Origin: JBBIJH01 sp037446075
Lineage (GTDB): Bacteria > Bacteroidota > Ignavibacteria > UBA10030 > JAHEZR01
Length of the DNA: 10,049 nt
Assembly: GCA_037446075.1 (NCBI GenBank)
Contig: JBBIJH010000090.1
Coordinates: 1-10,049, forward strand
Direction: 5' to 3'
Part shown: positions 1 through 6,356 of the stretch, piece by piece
Position numbering within the stretch: the stretch's first letter is position 1
How the letters are laid out: every line of letters starts with the position of its first letter
Translations under genes and position numbers: made by a program
Notes under the pieces: model-generated
Databases searched by the model: none
The model's input: the letters and a program-made list of their open reading frames with translations, nothing else
What the model was told of the DNA's origin: nothing

Positions 1-460
1 CCACCTTCGACGCGTTCGGTTCGAGGTGGAACATCGATTCACCAAAGAACGCTGCTCCGATGGCAACTCCGTACAGGCCGCCGGCCAACTTCTCATCTCT
101 CCAAGCTTCAACGCTGTGCGCATACCCGAGCCGATGCAGATTGATGTAACTCTGAACGATCTGTTCCGAGATCCACGTATCCTTTCGTTCTGCACAAGCT
201 CGGATCACTTGCTCGAATGCCGTGTCGATTCGAACTTCAAATATCTTTTTCTTTAAGACCTGGCGCAGACTTCGGGAGACCCTCAAGCCGTCGAGTGGGA
301 GAATTGCTCGAGGATCGGGCGAGTACCAATAGATCGGCCCGTCCCTGGATTCCGCCATCGGGAAAATCGCGTTGCAGTAGGCATAGAGGAGAAGGTCCGC
401 GGGGATGATCTCGAGATCTGTCCTCTTGTGATGATGGATAGTCAAGTCAGCAACCCTCAC
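1..460 (-). CDS. aat: Leucyl/phenylalanyl-tRNA--protein transferase, C-terminus beyond window
   Basis: This enzyme moves Leu or Phe from its aminoacyl-tRNA to the N-terminal Arg or Lys of cytoplasmic proteins, marking them for ClpS/ClpAP degradation (N-degron pathway). I translated the minus strand by hand and see the family hallmarks in order: LLLYAYCNAIFPMAES, IYWYSPDPRAILPLDG, RVSRSL, TWISEQIVQSY, HRLGYAHSVEAW and GGLYGVAIGAAFFGESMF, ending in NASKV at the window edge. About 153 codons are present, roughly two thirds of the protein. The N-terminus is short, as in non-proteobacterial Aat. I chose the GTG at 460, which overlaps the stop of the upstream methyltransferase gene (GTGA, 457-460) and suggests translational coupling. 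A TTG at 445 is a serious alternative, because a GAGGG at 454-458 lies 8 bases before it. The family call is near certain; the exact start is not. Confidence 0.95.
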   Translation of the reverse strand, partial: MRVADLTIHHHKRTDLEIIPADLLLYAYCNAIFPMAESRDGPIYWYSPDPRAILPLDGLRVSRSLRQVLKKKIFEVRIDTAFEQVIRACAERKDTWISEQIVQSYINLHRLGYAHSVEAWRDEKLAGGLYGVAIGAAFFGESMFHLEPNASKV

Positions 461-984
461 TGAATGGGTTCGCGACTAGAAATCTTTGGCGACGATGGCC
501 GGAACTTCAGCATCCAACGATTTGTAGATTTCTTGTACTGGAAGTATGAGTCGCCAAATCTTCTTTCCAGGTCTGGCTCTTCAACAAACACCACGAAGAG
601 ATGAAACAAGAAAATCAAGGCGAGCGAAAAGATCACCATGGAGATTGATAGATGGTAGAAGGAAAAACCAGTGAGTAGTACTGTTCCTCCGATGTACATG
701 GGATTGCGGGTAAACTTGTAAGGGCCACGCGCCACAAATTGCCTCGGAGCGTCAAACACGGCAGGCGTTCCGCGTCCGTGAATCATGAAAACCCAGGCAC
801 AGGAGAGAACAGTTAAACCGCCCAAGAACATCAGAAGAATACCAAAGGAACCAAGCCACAGTGGGAGAGAAATCTTCAGGTCTTCATCGTATTTCCGCAC
901 TCCTAAGGCCAGCCAGCCCCAGAGGAATACGAAGCCAGAGATGTAAACCAACGATCGAAGCCCGATGAACAATGTGCCTATCAT
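457..984 (-). CDS. ICMT-like membrane methyltransferase family protein
   Basis: This 175-residue integral membrane protein belongs to the isoprenylcysteine carboxyl methyltransferase/phospholipid methyltransferase (ICMT/PEMT) superfamily. Four or so hydrophobic segments are visible, at about 10-29, 40-67, 97-110 and 114-134. The SAM-binding signature of the family is clear: RGTPAVFDAP (71-80), RGPYKFTRNPMYIGG (86-100), the Glu pair E135-E136 and the tail RRFGDSYFQYKKSTNRW (141-157). Bacterial members methylate small isoprenoid, lipid or thiol-type substrates, mostly unknown; nothing here fixes the substrate. The ATG at 984 lies 9 bases after the hydrolase stop, and only a weak AAGG, too close to the ATG, is seen. 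Translation may therefore depend on coupling. Its own stop overlaps the aat start. The family is well supported, the reaction is inferred. Confidence 0.88.
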   Translation of the reverse strand: MIGTLFIGLRSLVYISGFVFLWGWLALGVRKYDEDLKISLPLWLGSFGILLMFLGGLTVLSCAWVFMIHGRGTPAVFDAPRQFVARGPYKFTRNPMYIGGTVLLTGFSFYHLSISMVIFSLALIFLFHLFVVFVEEPDLERRFGDSYFQYKKSTNRWMLKFRPSSPKISSREPIQ

Positions 985-993
985 CCTTGAACT

Positions 994-2898
994 CTATTCG
1001 CCAGAGCTTGGTCTCGATGATTCCACCAGGTTGAATCTCAGATGCGAGCCGTACGTTGAGGACCGGTAGACTTTCTGTGTCGTCTTCTGAAAATCCGACT
1101 CCTTCGCGTTGTAGATATCGACAAACTTTCCCGGATTCCTGTCCACGAGTGGGAACCACGTGCTCTGGATCTGAACCATGATCTTGTGCCCTTTCAGAAA
1201 GCGGTGAAGCCTGTCCGGAAGCTCAAACTCCACCTTCGTCACTTTGTTCGGAACCATTGGCTCGGGCTTCTCGAAGCTGTTCCTGAATTTGCTCCTCATC
1301 ACTTCGCCGGCAAGCAGCATCTGGAATCCGCCCATTCTGACCCCCATCGGATTCGGGGAATTGTCAGGTGCATCTCCCGGATAGACATCGATCAGCTTCA
1401 CGATCCAGTCACAGTCGGTTCCTGTCGTCGAGACGTAAAGAGTCACTGGAGTTGGTCCAGCGATCGTTACATTCTCCGTGAGTGGCTCCGTCTGGTAGAC
1501 GAGCACATCGGGACGAGTCCACGCGAAGCGCTGATCCTCGACCATAAACAGATGTCCCATCGACATCGTCGTCTGGGCAGTGAAAGGAACAGGCTTCATC
1601 GGATCACTCACATACGAGTCGAATGCCGAAGTCGATTTCTCAGATGGAGAATCGAATGAAAGCTTGCCGTTCGCCCGAAGATAGAGATTCCGTACAGTTG
1701 TTTCCTTCGGCGGCCAGGCGTCGTAATTCTTCCACTGATTTGCGCCGGTCATGAAAGCAGTCACTTCAGGGAGATTTAATTCTCCTTTCTCTTTCAAGTA
1801 ATAATTGAAGAACGGCAACTCGATATTCTCTCGATACCACAAACTCGTTTTAGACCCGAAGCGGATATTTCCGAGCGTGTCACCGTCCATGCGTGCCCAT
1901 CCGCCGTGAATCCACGGCCCCCAGACGATGACGTTCTTAATCCCCGGACTTTCTCTCTCGATCTTGTGGTAGATGTTTACTCCTCCATACTTGTCCTCAG
2001 AATCAAACCATCCCACGACAGTCATGACCGCAGGCTTGATGTTCTTGAGATGAGGGATGACGTTTCGTGACTTCCAGTAGTCGTCGTACGTACCGTGCTG
2101 CATAAATTCATTCCAGATCGGCACCTCATTTTTGAACCACTGCTTGTTTATGTTCGCAAGTGGGCCGATGTTCAGGAAAAATTCATAACCATCGGGCGTT
2201 CCCAGATTCGGAGACGAGAAACGCGCTCCAACCGCCTCGCGATTCGATCGGGCGGGAGCTGTGCCCCACAGCCATCCAACAGCGTGGATGAGGAAGAACG
2301 CGCCGTTGTGATGAAAATCATCTCCGATGAAGACGTCGGCCATCGGTGCTTGAGTCGAGGCAGCATTCAGTGCAGGATGGGCATCGATGACTCCCATCGC
2401 GACCTGAAAGCCCGGATACGAAATTCCCCATAGACCCACTCTGCCGTTGTTGTTCGGAATGTTCTTCACGAGCCAGTCAATTGTATCATAGGTGTCGCTG
2501 CTCTCGTCCGTGTCTGCCGGGCCTTTCTTGATGGGCTTATGCGGCCGCATGAATTGGAACTCTCCCTCAGACATGAATTTCCCGCGCACGTCCTGATAGG
2601 CAAAGATGTAGCCTTCCTTAGCAAAGTGTGTCGAAGGGCCGACGAAATTCCTATATTCATCGGGGCCATACGGCCCCACGCTGTATGGTGTTCTGTTCAG
2701 CATGATTGGGTACTTTTGTGTCGTATCTCGCGGGATGTACACAGAGGTGAATAGCTTTACACCGTCCCGCATCGGAATCATATATTCATGCTTTGAGTAA
2801 TGGGCTTTGACATCGAATCTCTCTTGAGCGAGGATGAAACTCAAGCTCAAGAAATGGAGGGGAAACGCAAGAACGAAAACTCGACAAGTGACTTTCAT
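994..2898 (-). CDS. Exported CocE/NonD-family alpha/beta hydrolase (peptidase S15-like)
   Basis: This 634-residue hydrolase belongs to the X-Pro dipeptidyl-peptidase/cocaine esterase (S15) family, which cleaves esters, amides or acyl-peptide bonds. An N-terminal signal peptide (residues 1-24, ending SFILA before QERF) sends it to the periplasm or outside. The alpha/beta-hydrolase domain follows: RDGVKLFTSVYIPRD near the start, the nucleophile S160 in GISYPG, D299 in GWFDSEDKYG and H331 in GPWIHGGWAR, a complete catalytic triad. The C-terminal jelly-roll domain typical of the family begins at about 445 and includes TDCDWIVKLIDVYPGDA. I chose the ATG at 2898 over an in-frame ATG at 2979, because GGAGG sits 6 bases before it (2905-2909) and the signal peptide then starts at residue 1. 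It is 56 bases from the VTT gene upstream. Peptidase and esterase cannot be told apart from sequence. Confidence 0.92.
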   Translation of the reverse strand: MKVTCRVFVLAFPLHFLSLSFILAQERFDVKAHYSKHEYMIPMRDGVKLFTSVYIPRDTTQKYPIMLNRTPYSVGPYGPDEYRNFVGPSTHFAKEGYIFAYQDVRGKFMSEGEFQFMRPHKPIKKGPADTDESSDTYDTIDWLVKNIPNNNGRVGLWGISYPGFQVAMGVIDAHPALNAASTQAPMADVFIGDDFHHNGAFFLIHAVGWLWGTAPARSNREAVGARFSSPNLGTPDGYEFFLNIGPLANINKQWFKNEVPIWNEFMQHGTYDDYWKSRNVIPHLKNIKPAVMTVVGWFDSEDKYGGVNIYHKIERESPGIKNVIVWGPWIHGGWARMDGDTLGNIRFGSKTSLWYRENIELPFFNYYLKEKGELNLPEVTAFMTGANQWKNYDAWPPKETTVRNLYLRANGKLSFDSPSEKSTSAFDSYVSDPMKPVPFTAQTTMSMGHLFMVEDQRFAWTRPDVLVYQTEPLTENVTIAGPTPVTLYVSTTGTDCDWIVKLIDVYPGDAPDNSPNPMGVRMGGFQMLLAGEVMRSKFRNSFEKPEPMVPNKVTKVEFELPDRLHRFLKGHKIMVQIQSTWFPLVDRNPGKFVDIYNAKESDFQKTTQKVYRSSTYGSHLRFNLVESSRPSSGE

Positions 2899-2904
2899 CG
2901 AAAA

Positions 2905-2909
2905 CCTCC
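2905..2909 (-). promoter_or_regulatory. Ribosome binding site deciding the CocE-family start
   Basis: GGAGG on the minus strand lies 6 bases before the ATG at 2898. It supports this start over the in-frame ATG at 2979, which would add 27 residues ahead of the signal peptide and overlap the VTT gene. Confidence 0.8.
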
Positions 2910-2954
2910 AGGATTCGTGGAATGACTTTGATGCGAAAAGGACAGCTTTGATGA

Positions 2955-3638
2955 TCATGGTTCTCCTCGCTTCTGCCATCGACGGTGCAAGATGTGTCCG
3001 GCAATTGCCAGCAGGCCCAGAGCAAACAGGGCACTCAGGGTCTTCCAGTTCAGAGCATCTCCTACGCTTGAAGCTCCTACACTCTCACTGATTGCAGTTG
3101 CGTACAAGAAGGCCTTGATGCCAACGGCGCAGAGTGTAGCAATCAGGAATTTGAAGAAAGGGATTTGAACGAGTCCCGCCCCGAAATTAATAAAGCCGTG
3201 TGGGGAACTCGGAAAGATGCGGATCGCGAAAAGGCTCGCGAAGGAAGAGTGACGCTGGAGAAATTTCGTTACTCGATGGTCCCTGAAGCGTTCCACCCAA
3301 GGGCCGCCAACATACCGCGCGGCAACGTAACCCATCGTGGTCCCGGTCGCGCTCCCAAGACAGATAATCCCAACGGCCAGCAAAGAGGGGAAAAGAAGTG
3401 GGGTGATGAAGAAGAAAACCGAGGCCGGGAGTGCGAATGTCCACGCTCCTGTCATCGCAACGATAATGAGAGTGAATGTCCAAAAATTTCCTCCAAGGTC
3501 ACGGACATTCTCGGCGGATACTCGTTCACGGATGCCGCTCGCCATGAAGATGAAGAACAAGATCAGGAGGATAGTCAAGGTCAGAAGTGAGCGCAGACGA
3601 TAGCGCCTTTCGGGAGAGACAGATTGGAGCAAGATCAT
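2955..3638 (-). CDS. TVP38/TMEM64 family membrane protein (VTT/DedA-like)
   Basis: This 227-residue inner-membrane protein carries the VTT (SNARE-associated/DedA-like) domain. Family members are lipid scramblases or transporters, and bacterial TVP38/TMEM64 proteins are mostly uncharacterised. Hydrophobic stretches lie at about 17-34, 52-70, 72-92, 159-182 and 201-217. A Gly-rich helix-packing stretch GSATGTTMGYVAARYVGG spans 95-112. The conserved second signature R140-IFPSSP followed by N151-FGAGL matches the family's Arg/Pro and Asn-x-x-x-Gly re-entrant region. The C-terminus is basic (HRRWQKRGE), which predicts a cytoplasmic tail by the positive-inside rule. The frame is open back to a GTG at 3743, but that would overlap phzF by 44 bases. 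The ATG at 3638 gives a normal family length, though its Shine-Dalgarno sequence is weak (AGAAG). Transport substrate unknown. Confidence 0.88.
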   Translation of the reverse strand: MILLQSVSPERRYRLRSLLTLTILLILFFIFMASGIRERVSAENVRDLGGNFWTFTLIIVAMTGAWTFALPASVFFFITPLLFPSLLAVGIICLGSATGTTMGYVAARYVGGPWVERFRDHRVTKFLQRHSSFASLFAIRIFPSSPHGFINFGAGLVQIPFFKFLIATLCAVGIKAFLYATAISESVGASSVGDALNWKTLSALFALGLLAIAGHILHRRWQKRGEP

Positions 3639-3699
3639 CGAGTAACTTCTGTTATTGAGAGGACTCCGTACAGGCTCGACATACCGAGGGACATTAGTT

Positions 3700-4491
3700 T
3701 TACACCAGCAATTCCGCCTGCATGACGGTGACGGCTTTCCCACCTAAAGCAACCCTACCCCCTCGGACTCTGACGCGGATGACACCGCCACGAGCCGAAG
3801 CCTGATAACCGATAAGTTCTTTCTTGTCTAACTTACTGCTCCAGTACGGCCCAAGAGAACAATGGGACGAGCCGGTCGCCGGATCTTCATCAATACCCAC
3901 TGCGGGAGCGAAGAACCGTGAAACGAAATCGTATTCGGCGGAAGAGCTCCGACTCGTGACGATCACCCCTCGGGCAGAAACCGATTTGAGCAGAGTAAAA
4001 TTCGGGATTAATTTCCTCAGAGTACTTTCGGCATCAACTTCCACGAGATAGTCGAACTGATTCCGACCGACGTATTCTGAAGCAGTGCCAAGAGCCTGGA
4101 GAAGCCCTTCCGGAGGGGATGCAGGTTCGACGGGCGTTGCAGGGAAGTCAAGTTCAATCCAGTCACCAACTCGTGACGCGGTGAGCAATCCGCTGCGTGT
4201 GTGAAAGAGCGCTTGTTCTCCCTGTTTCAGATGACCCTCCTCCCATAACACATGAGCACTCGCAAGCGTTGCATGCCCGCAGAGGTCAACTTCTACGGTA
4301 GGAGTGAACCAACGGAGGTTATACTCATCACCGTGCTTCAGGAGAAAAGCCGTCTCCGACAGGTTCATTTCTCGAGCAACGTTTTGCATCCACGTGTCAC
4401 TGCGGGCCCCAGCCAGAATACACACCCCTGCAGCAATGCCTCGAAAGCGACGCTCGGTAAAAGCATCCACGTGTGTGATTCTCAAACCCAT
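3700..4491 (-). CDS. PhzF family isomerase/epimerase-fold protein
   Basis: This 263-residue protein has the duplicated diaminopimelate-epimerase-like fold of the PhzF family (PhzF, YddE, YHI9). PhzF itself isomerises dihydro-3-hydroxyanthranilate in phenazine synthesis; most family members have unknown substrates, and no other phenazine gene is near. Family motifs are present: THVDAF at 6-11, the catalytic Glu E46 in MNLSETAF (matching PhzF Glu45), CGHATLASAHVL at 71-82 and DEDPATGSSHC at 201-211. The usual GNPAAVC stretch reads GIAAGVC at 18-24, so the conserved Asn-Pro is missing although Glu46 and D203 remain. The length is typical or slightly short. The ATG at 4491 follows the lipoprotein gene by 27 bases with no clear Shine-Dalgarno sequence. 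The family assignment is strong; it is better called PhzF-like than a phenazine gene. Confidence 0.92.
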   Translation of the reverse strand: MGLRITHVDAFTERRFRGIAAGVCILAGARSDTWMQNVAREMNLSETAFLLKHGDEYNLRWFTPTVEVDLCGHATLASAHVLWEEGHLKQGEQALFHTRSGLLTASRVGDWIELDFPATPVEPASPPEGLLQALGTASEYVGRNQFDYLVEVDAESTLRKLIPNFTLLKSVSARGVIVTSRSSSAEYDFVSRFFAPAVGIDEDPATGSSHCSLGPYWSSKLDKKELIGYQASARGGVIRVRVRGGRVALGGKAVTVMQAELLV

Positions 4492-4518
4492 ACTACTGAA
4501 GAATGGCGTGCAGCCGGT

Positions 4519-4944
4519 TCAGCATGTAGAAACTTTAATCGACGCCAGATAGACTCTCGTCAACGGCGGAGGATATGTTGGATAGGGATCCAATTGTAGC
4601 ACCTTGATCCAGTAACCCATCGCCTCCACCGCTACATGGCGGGCAGTGTCAGTCTTCGTAACATAGCCATAGATCGGCGCCGTCACAAAAACCGTGTCTG
4701 AGCCTGGCCGCAGAAGCCAGAGCCTCAGGTGCGCAACCCCTTCCCACACGCAGACGACGTTGCTTGGGCAGCGAGAGTCGCCAAGCACTCTCTCAAATCC
4801 CACTTCTATCCCGTCTGGTATTAATGTTATACTCTGTCCGAGCTTCAGATCGAACGGGGTATCTATTTCACCGGTCGGACCTATGATGCCCTCGCCCTCA
4901 CAAGAGACGAGCAGAACAACAAGAAAAAGTGGAAACAATCTCAT
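4519..4944 (-). CDS. Small predicted lipoprotein with paired-Cys SRCPxxVxCVWEG motif
   Basis: I do not recognise a function. The 141-residue protein starts with a short hydrophobic signal sequence ending in a lipobox (LLVSC, C15), so it should be lipidated and anchored in an envelope membrane. The mature part looks mostly beta-stranded. It contains DSRCPSNVVCVWEG (56-69), a paired-cysteine pattern (C59 and C65) that I recall from small secreted or lipoprotein families of unknown function in environmental bacteria. The two Cys may form a disulfide; the Asp, Trp and Glu around them could also suit ligand binding. A third Cys is the last residue (C141). The gene sits 24 bases after the flavodoxin-like gene and 27 before phzF. 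A G-run 13 bases or so upstream of the ATG is the only ribosome-site candidate. Confidence 0.75.
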   Translation of the reverse strand: MRLFPLFLVVLLVSCEGEGIIGPTGEIDTPFDLKLGQSITLIPDGIEVGFERVLGDSRCPSNVVCVWEGVAHLRLWLLRPGSDTVFVTAPIYGYVTKTDTARHVAVEAMGYWIKVLQLDPYPTYPPPLTRVYLASIKVSTC

Positions 4945-4968
4945 TGCAGAGTCAACCCCCCAGAACCC

Positions 4969-5559
4969 CTACTTGCCCTTCATCTTGAGTGCTAACTGGG
5001 CGATCCGTTTTCCGAGAGCCTCTCCTTTCGACAAGAAGTATCTCGGTACCTCACCCGGTGTGAGACCCTTTCGGAAAGGTTCTTCCTCAGTGATTGCCGA
5101 GGCACCAAAAGACCCCGTCCAGTCTGGGCCTCCGGCAACGACCATCCCATACACTAACATCGAATGGAGGATATTCAGTTGAGTGAGCTCCTCACCAGCG
5201 GATATGCCGCCCGCCGCTACAAAGGCTGCACCGACTTTGTCTCGCAACCGCCCGCCCTCGAAGGGCCACTGATTGATGAATTCCTGCACACGAGGAGCGA
5301 CGTTGGCATTGTAGACAGGGCTCCCGACGATGATTGCATCAGATCCGAGGATGTCTTCGGTTTTCGCTTCGGAAACAGCACGCACCTGGACAGTAGCGCC
5401 CTCGATCGATTGAGCTCCCCTCGCCACCGCCTCGGCCATTTGACGGGTGTGTCCTCGCTCGCTGTGGTAAACGACAAGGATGCGTACCTGCGGTTGAGTA
5501 GCGAGAGTTAGAGGAAGCAACAACAGAAGAAGGCCGGCAGAGACGATTGTTCCTTTCAT
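4969..5559 (-). CDS. Flavodoxin/WrbA-like NAD(P)H:quinone oxidoreductase with signal sequence
   Basis: This 196-residue protein has a flavodoxin-like FMN-binding fold. The phosphate loop HSERGHTRQMA is at 32-42, the isoalloxazine loops are GSPVYNANVAP (79-89) and AGGISAGEELT (116-126), and HSMLVYGMVVAG (132-143) resembles the region of WrbA that normally reads His-His-Gly-Met. Known relatives reduce quinones by two electrons with NAD(P)H in the cytoplasm. Here the fold is preceded by a leucine-rich signal sequence (residues 4-20), with a possible cleavage after A20 or T21, so the protein is predicted to be exported or membrane-tethered. No twin-arginine motif is seen. AAAGGAG lies 13 bases before the ATG, a long spacing. 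This is the first gene after the 346-base gap and probably heads the left block. The fold is secure; location and electron donor are inferred. Confidence 0.88.
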   Translation of the reverse strand: MKGTIVSAGLLLLLLPLTLATQPQVRILVVYHSERGHTRQMAEAVARGAQSIEGATVQVRAVSEAKTEDILGSDAIIVGSPVYNANVAPRVQEFINQWPFEGGRLRDKVGAAFVAAGGISAGEELTQLNILHSMLVYGMVVAGGPDWTGSFGASAITEEEPFRKGLTPGEVPRYFLSKGEALGKRIAQLALKMKGK

Positions 5560-5905
5560 CCGACTTATGTTTCTCCTTTCCCGGGGGAATGACCTGCGGA
5601 CGGCTGCCCTGGCCTGCCCAGCTGCATTTCATCAGTTACTTCATTTCGTGAGACGCTCGGTTCAAGCGGAGCGGGCATTCCATTTTCGTTGCCGTCTTCA
5701 GACTAGAATCCACTGGCTAAAGGCAAACAAATTACCATTAGAACTTTTTTCCGCTCAGCTGCGCTAATCCTCATGAATCGGTTTTTCTCTCCCTTCCCTA
5801 TTTGAGATTCGCGCCGAGTCGCGGGCGATCCTCTTCGTTGCAACTATCACGGGGGAGGCCCATGTTTCGAATCCGACCGGGGGCCGCGCAGGACAACGAC
5901 TGAAC
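5560..5905. other. Gene-free gap between the two gene blocks
   Basis: This 346-base stretch holds no ORF with recognisable protein similarity. It should contain the 3' end of the right-hand transcript and the promoter of the flavodoxin-led block, both on the minus strand. I looked for a hairpin followed by a T-run after the rhodanese stop, for -35/-10 pairs and for the Bacteroidetes TTTG/TAnnTTTG promoter, and found no convincing example. A TTCGAATCC string near 5868-5876 resembles a tRNA T-loop but lacks pairing arms. A short GC-rich stem (GGCCC with GGGCC) flanks that string. Confidence 0.6.
5573..5579 (-). promoter_or_regulatory. Probable Shine-Dalgarno of the flavodoxin-like gene, long spacing
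   Basis: AAAGGAG on the minus strand lies 13 bases before the ATG at 5559. The match to anti-Shine-Dalgarno is strong but the spacing is longer than the usual 5 to 9 bases, and no better in-frame start lies nearer to it. Confidence 0.55.
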
Positions 5906-6337
5906 CTATTTGAATTTTAAGGAATCTCCCTTCGTCTTATTCCACTCCAACATCCCACCCAGCATGTTGTAAGCTTTGAAACCCTTCTCTGTCAGAAACT
6001 TCGCGGCGCGAGCACTCCTGTTTCCGGAGCGGCAGTACGTGACGATTTCTTTGCCCTTCAATGAATCCAGCTCGTGGTAGCGCTTCTCGAGTTCCTGGAT
6101 TGGAATCAGGATCGCACCTTGGAGATGACCCAGGTCTCCATCGAACTCCCACTTCGTGCGGACATCAAGCAACACAAGCGAGTCACCCTTTGTCAAGCGC
6201 TCCCTTAGCTGTTGTGCATTGATTTCGCCGTACGGCTTTTTCTCTTTGCCTGTGAGGTTCTTTGCATCACCTTGAGCAAGGAGACTCGATGAGAGAAGAA
6301 CAGTTGATACAAGAAAGCCACCCAAAAAGGTTTTCAT
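5906..6337 (-). CDS. Exported single-domain rhodanese-like sulfurtransferase
   Basis: This 143-residue protein is a single rhodanese domain behind a signal peptide (1-21, ending SSLLA before Q22), similar in plan to periplasmic PspE. Rhodaneses carry sulfane sulfur as a Cys persulfide and pass it to thiols or cyanide. Visible signatures are LLDVRTKWEFDGDLGHLQGAILIP (only its core, D58-V-R and W63-E64, is diagnostic), the active-site loop CRSGNRS with C102, and NMLGGMLEW at 124-132. The six-residue active loop fits sulfurtransferases rather than the longer-loop phosphatase relatives. I chose the ATG at 6337 over a TTG at 6349, because GGGAG lies 5 bases before it. It follows rtcB by 19 bases and may be co-transcribed, although one product is cytoplasmic and the other exported. 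Physiological substrate unknown. Confidence 0.92.
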   Translation of the reverse strand: MKTFLGGFLVSTVLLSSSLLAQGDAKNLTGKEKKPYGEINAQQLRERLTKGDSLVLLDVRTKWEFDGDLGHLQGAILIPIQELEKRYHELDSLKGKEIVTYCRSGNRSARAAKFLTEKGFKAYNMLGGMLEWNKTKGDSLKFK

Positions 6338-6342
6338 CGTTT

Positions 6343-6347
6343 CTCCC
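6343..6347 (-). promoter_or_regulatory. Ribosome binding site deciding the rhodanese start
   Basis: GGGAG on the minus strand sits 5 bases before the ATG at 6337. Starting at the TTG at 6349 would put this site inside the coding sequence. Confidence 0.75.
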
Positions 6348-6356
6348 AATTTGTGA

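Noticed and set aside
2899..2979. Longer N-terminus of the CocE-like hydrolase from the ATG at 2979
   Set aside because: It would overlap the VTT gene and bury the signal peptide 27 residues inside, while the ATG at 2898 has a GGAGG at ideal spacing.
3700..4491. Phenazine biosynthesis cluster
   Set aside because: Only a PhzF-like gene is present, with no phzA-E or phzG relative in the window; most PhzF-family proteins are unrelated to phenazines.
5740..5765. Rho-independent terminator from the CAGCTG-centred palindrome near a run of six T
   Set aside because: The T-run precedes the hairpin on the plus strand, and on the minus strand it reads as an A-run after the hairpin, so neither orientation gives a hairpin followed by U residues.
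5567..5767. Plus-strand 66-codon ORF in the intergenic gap
   Set aside because: No recognisable domain and an Arg/Leu-rich composition typical of random frames; it also overlaps the ribosome site region of the flavodoxin-like gene on the other strand.
5821..5890. Possible tRNA, from the T-loop-like TTCGAATCC string
   Set aside because: The bases either side do not pair as a T-stem, and no D-arm, anticodon arm or matching acceptor strand is found upstream on the plus strand.
5797..5913. Direct repeat CCTATTTGA at 5797-5805 and 5905-5913
   Set aside because: Nine bases repeated once within a few hundred bases is expected by chance fairly often, and one copy overlaps the rhodanese stop.
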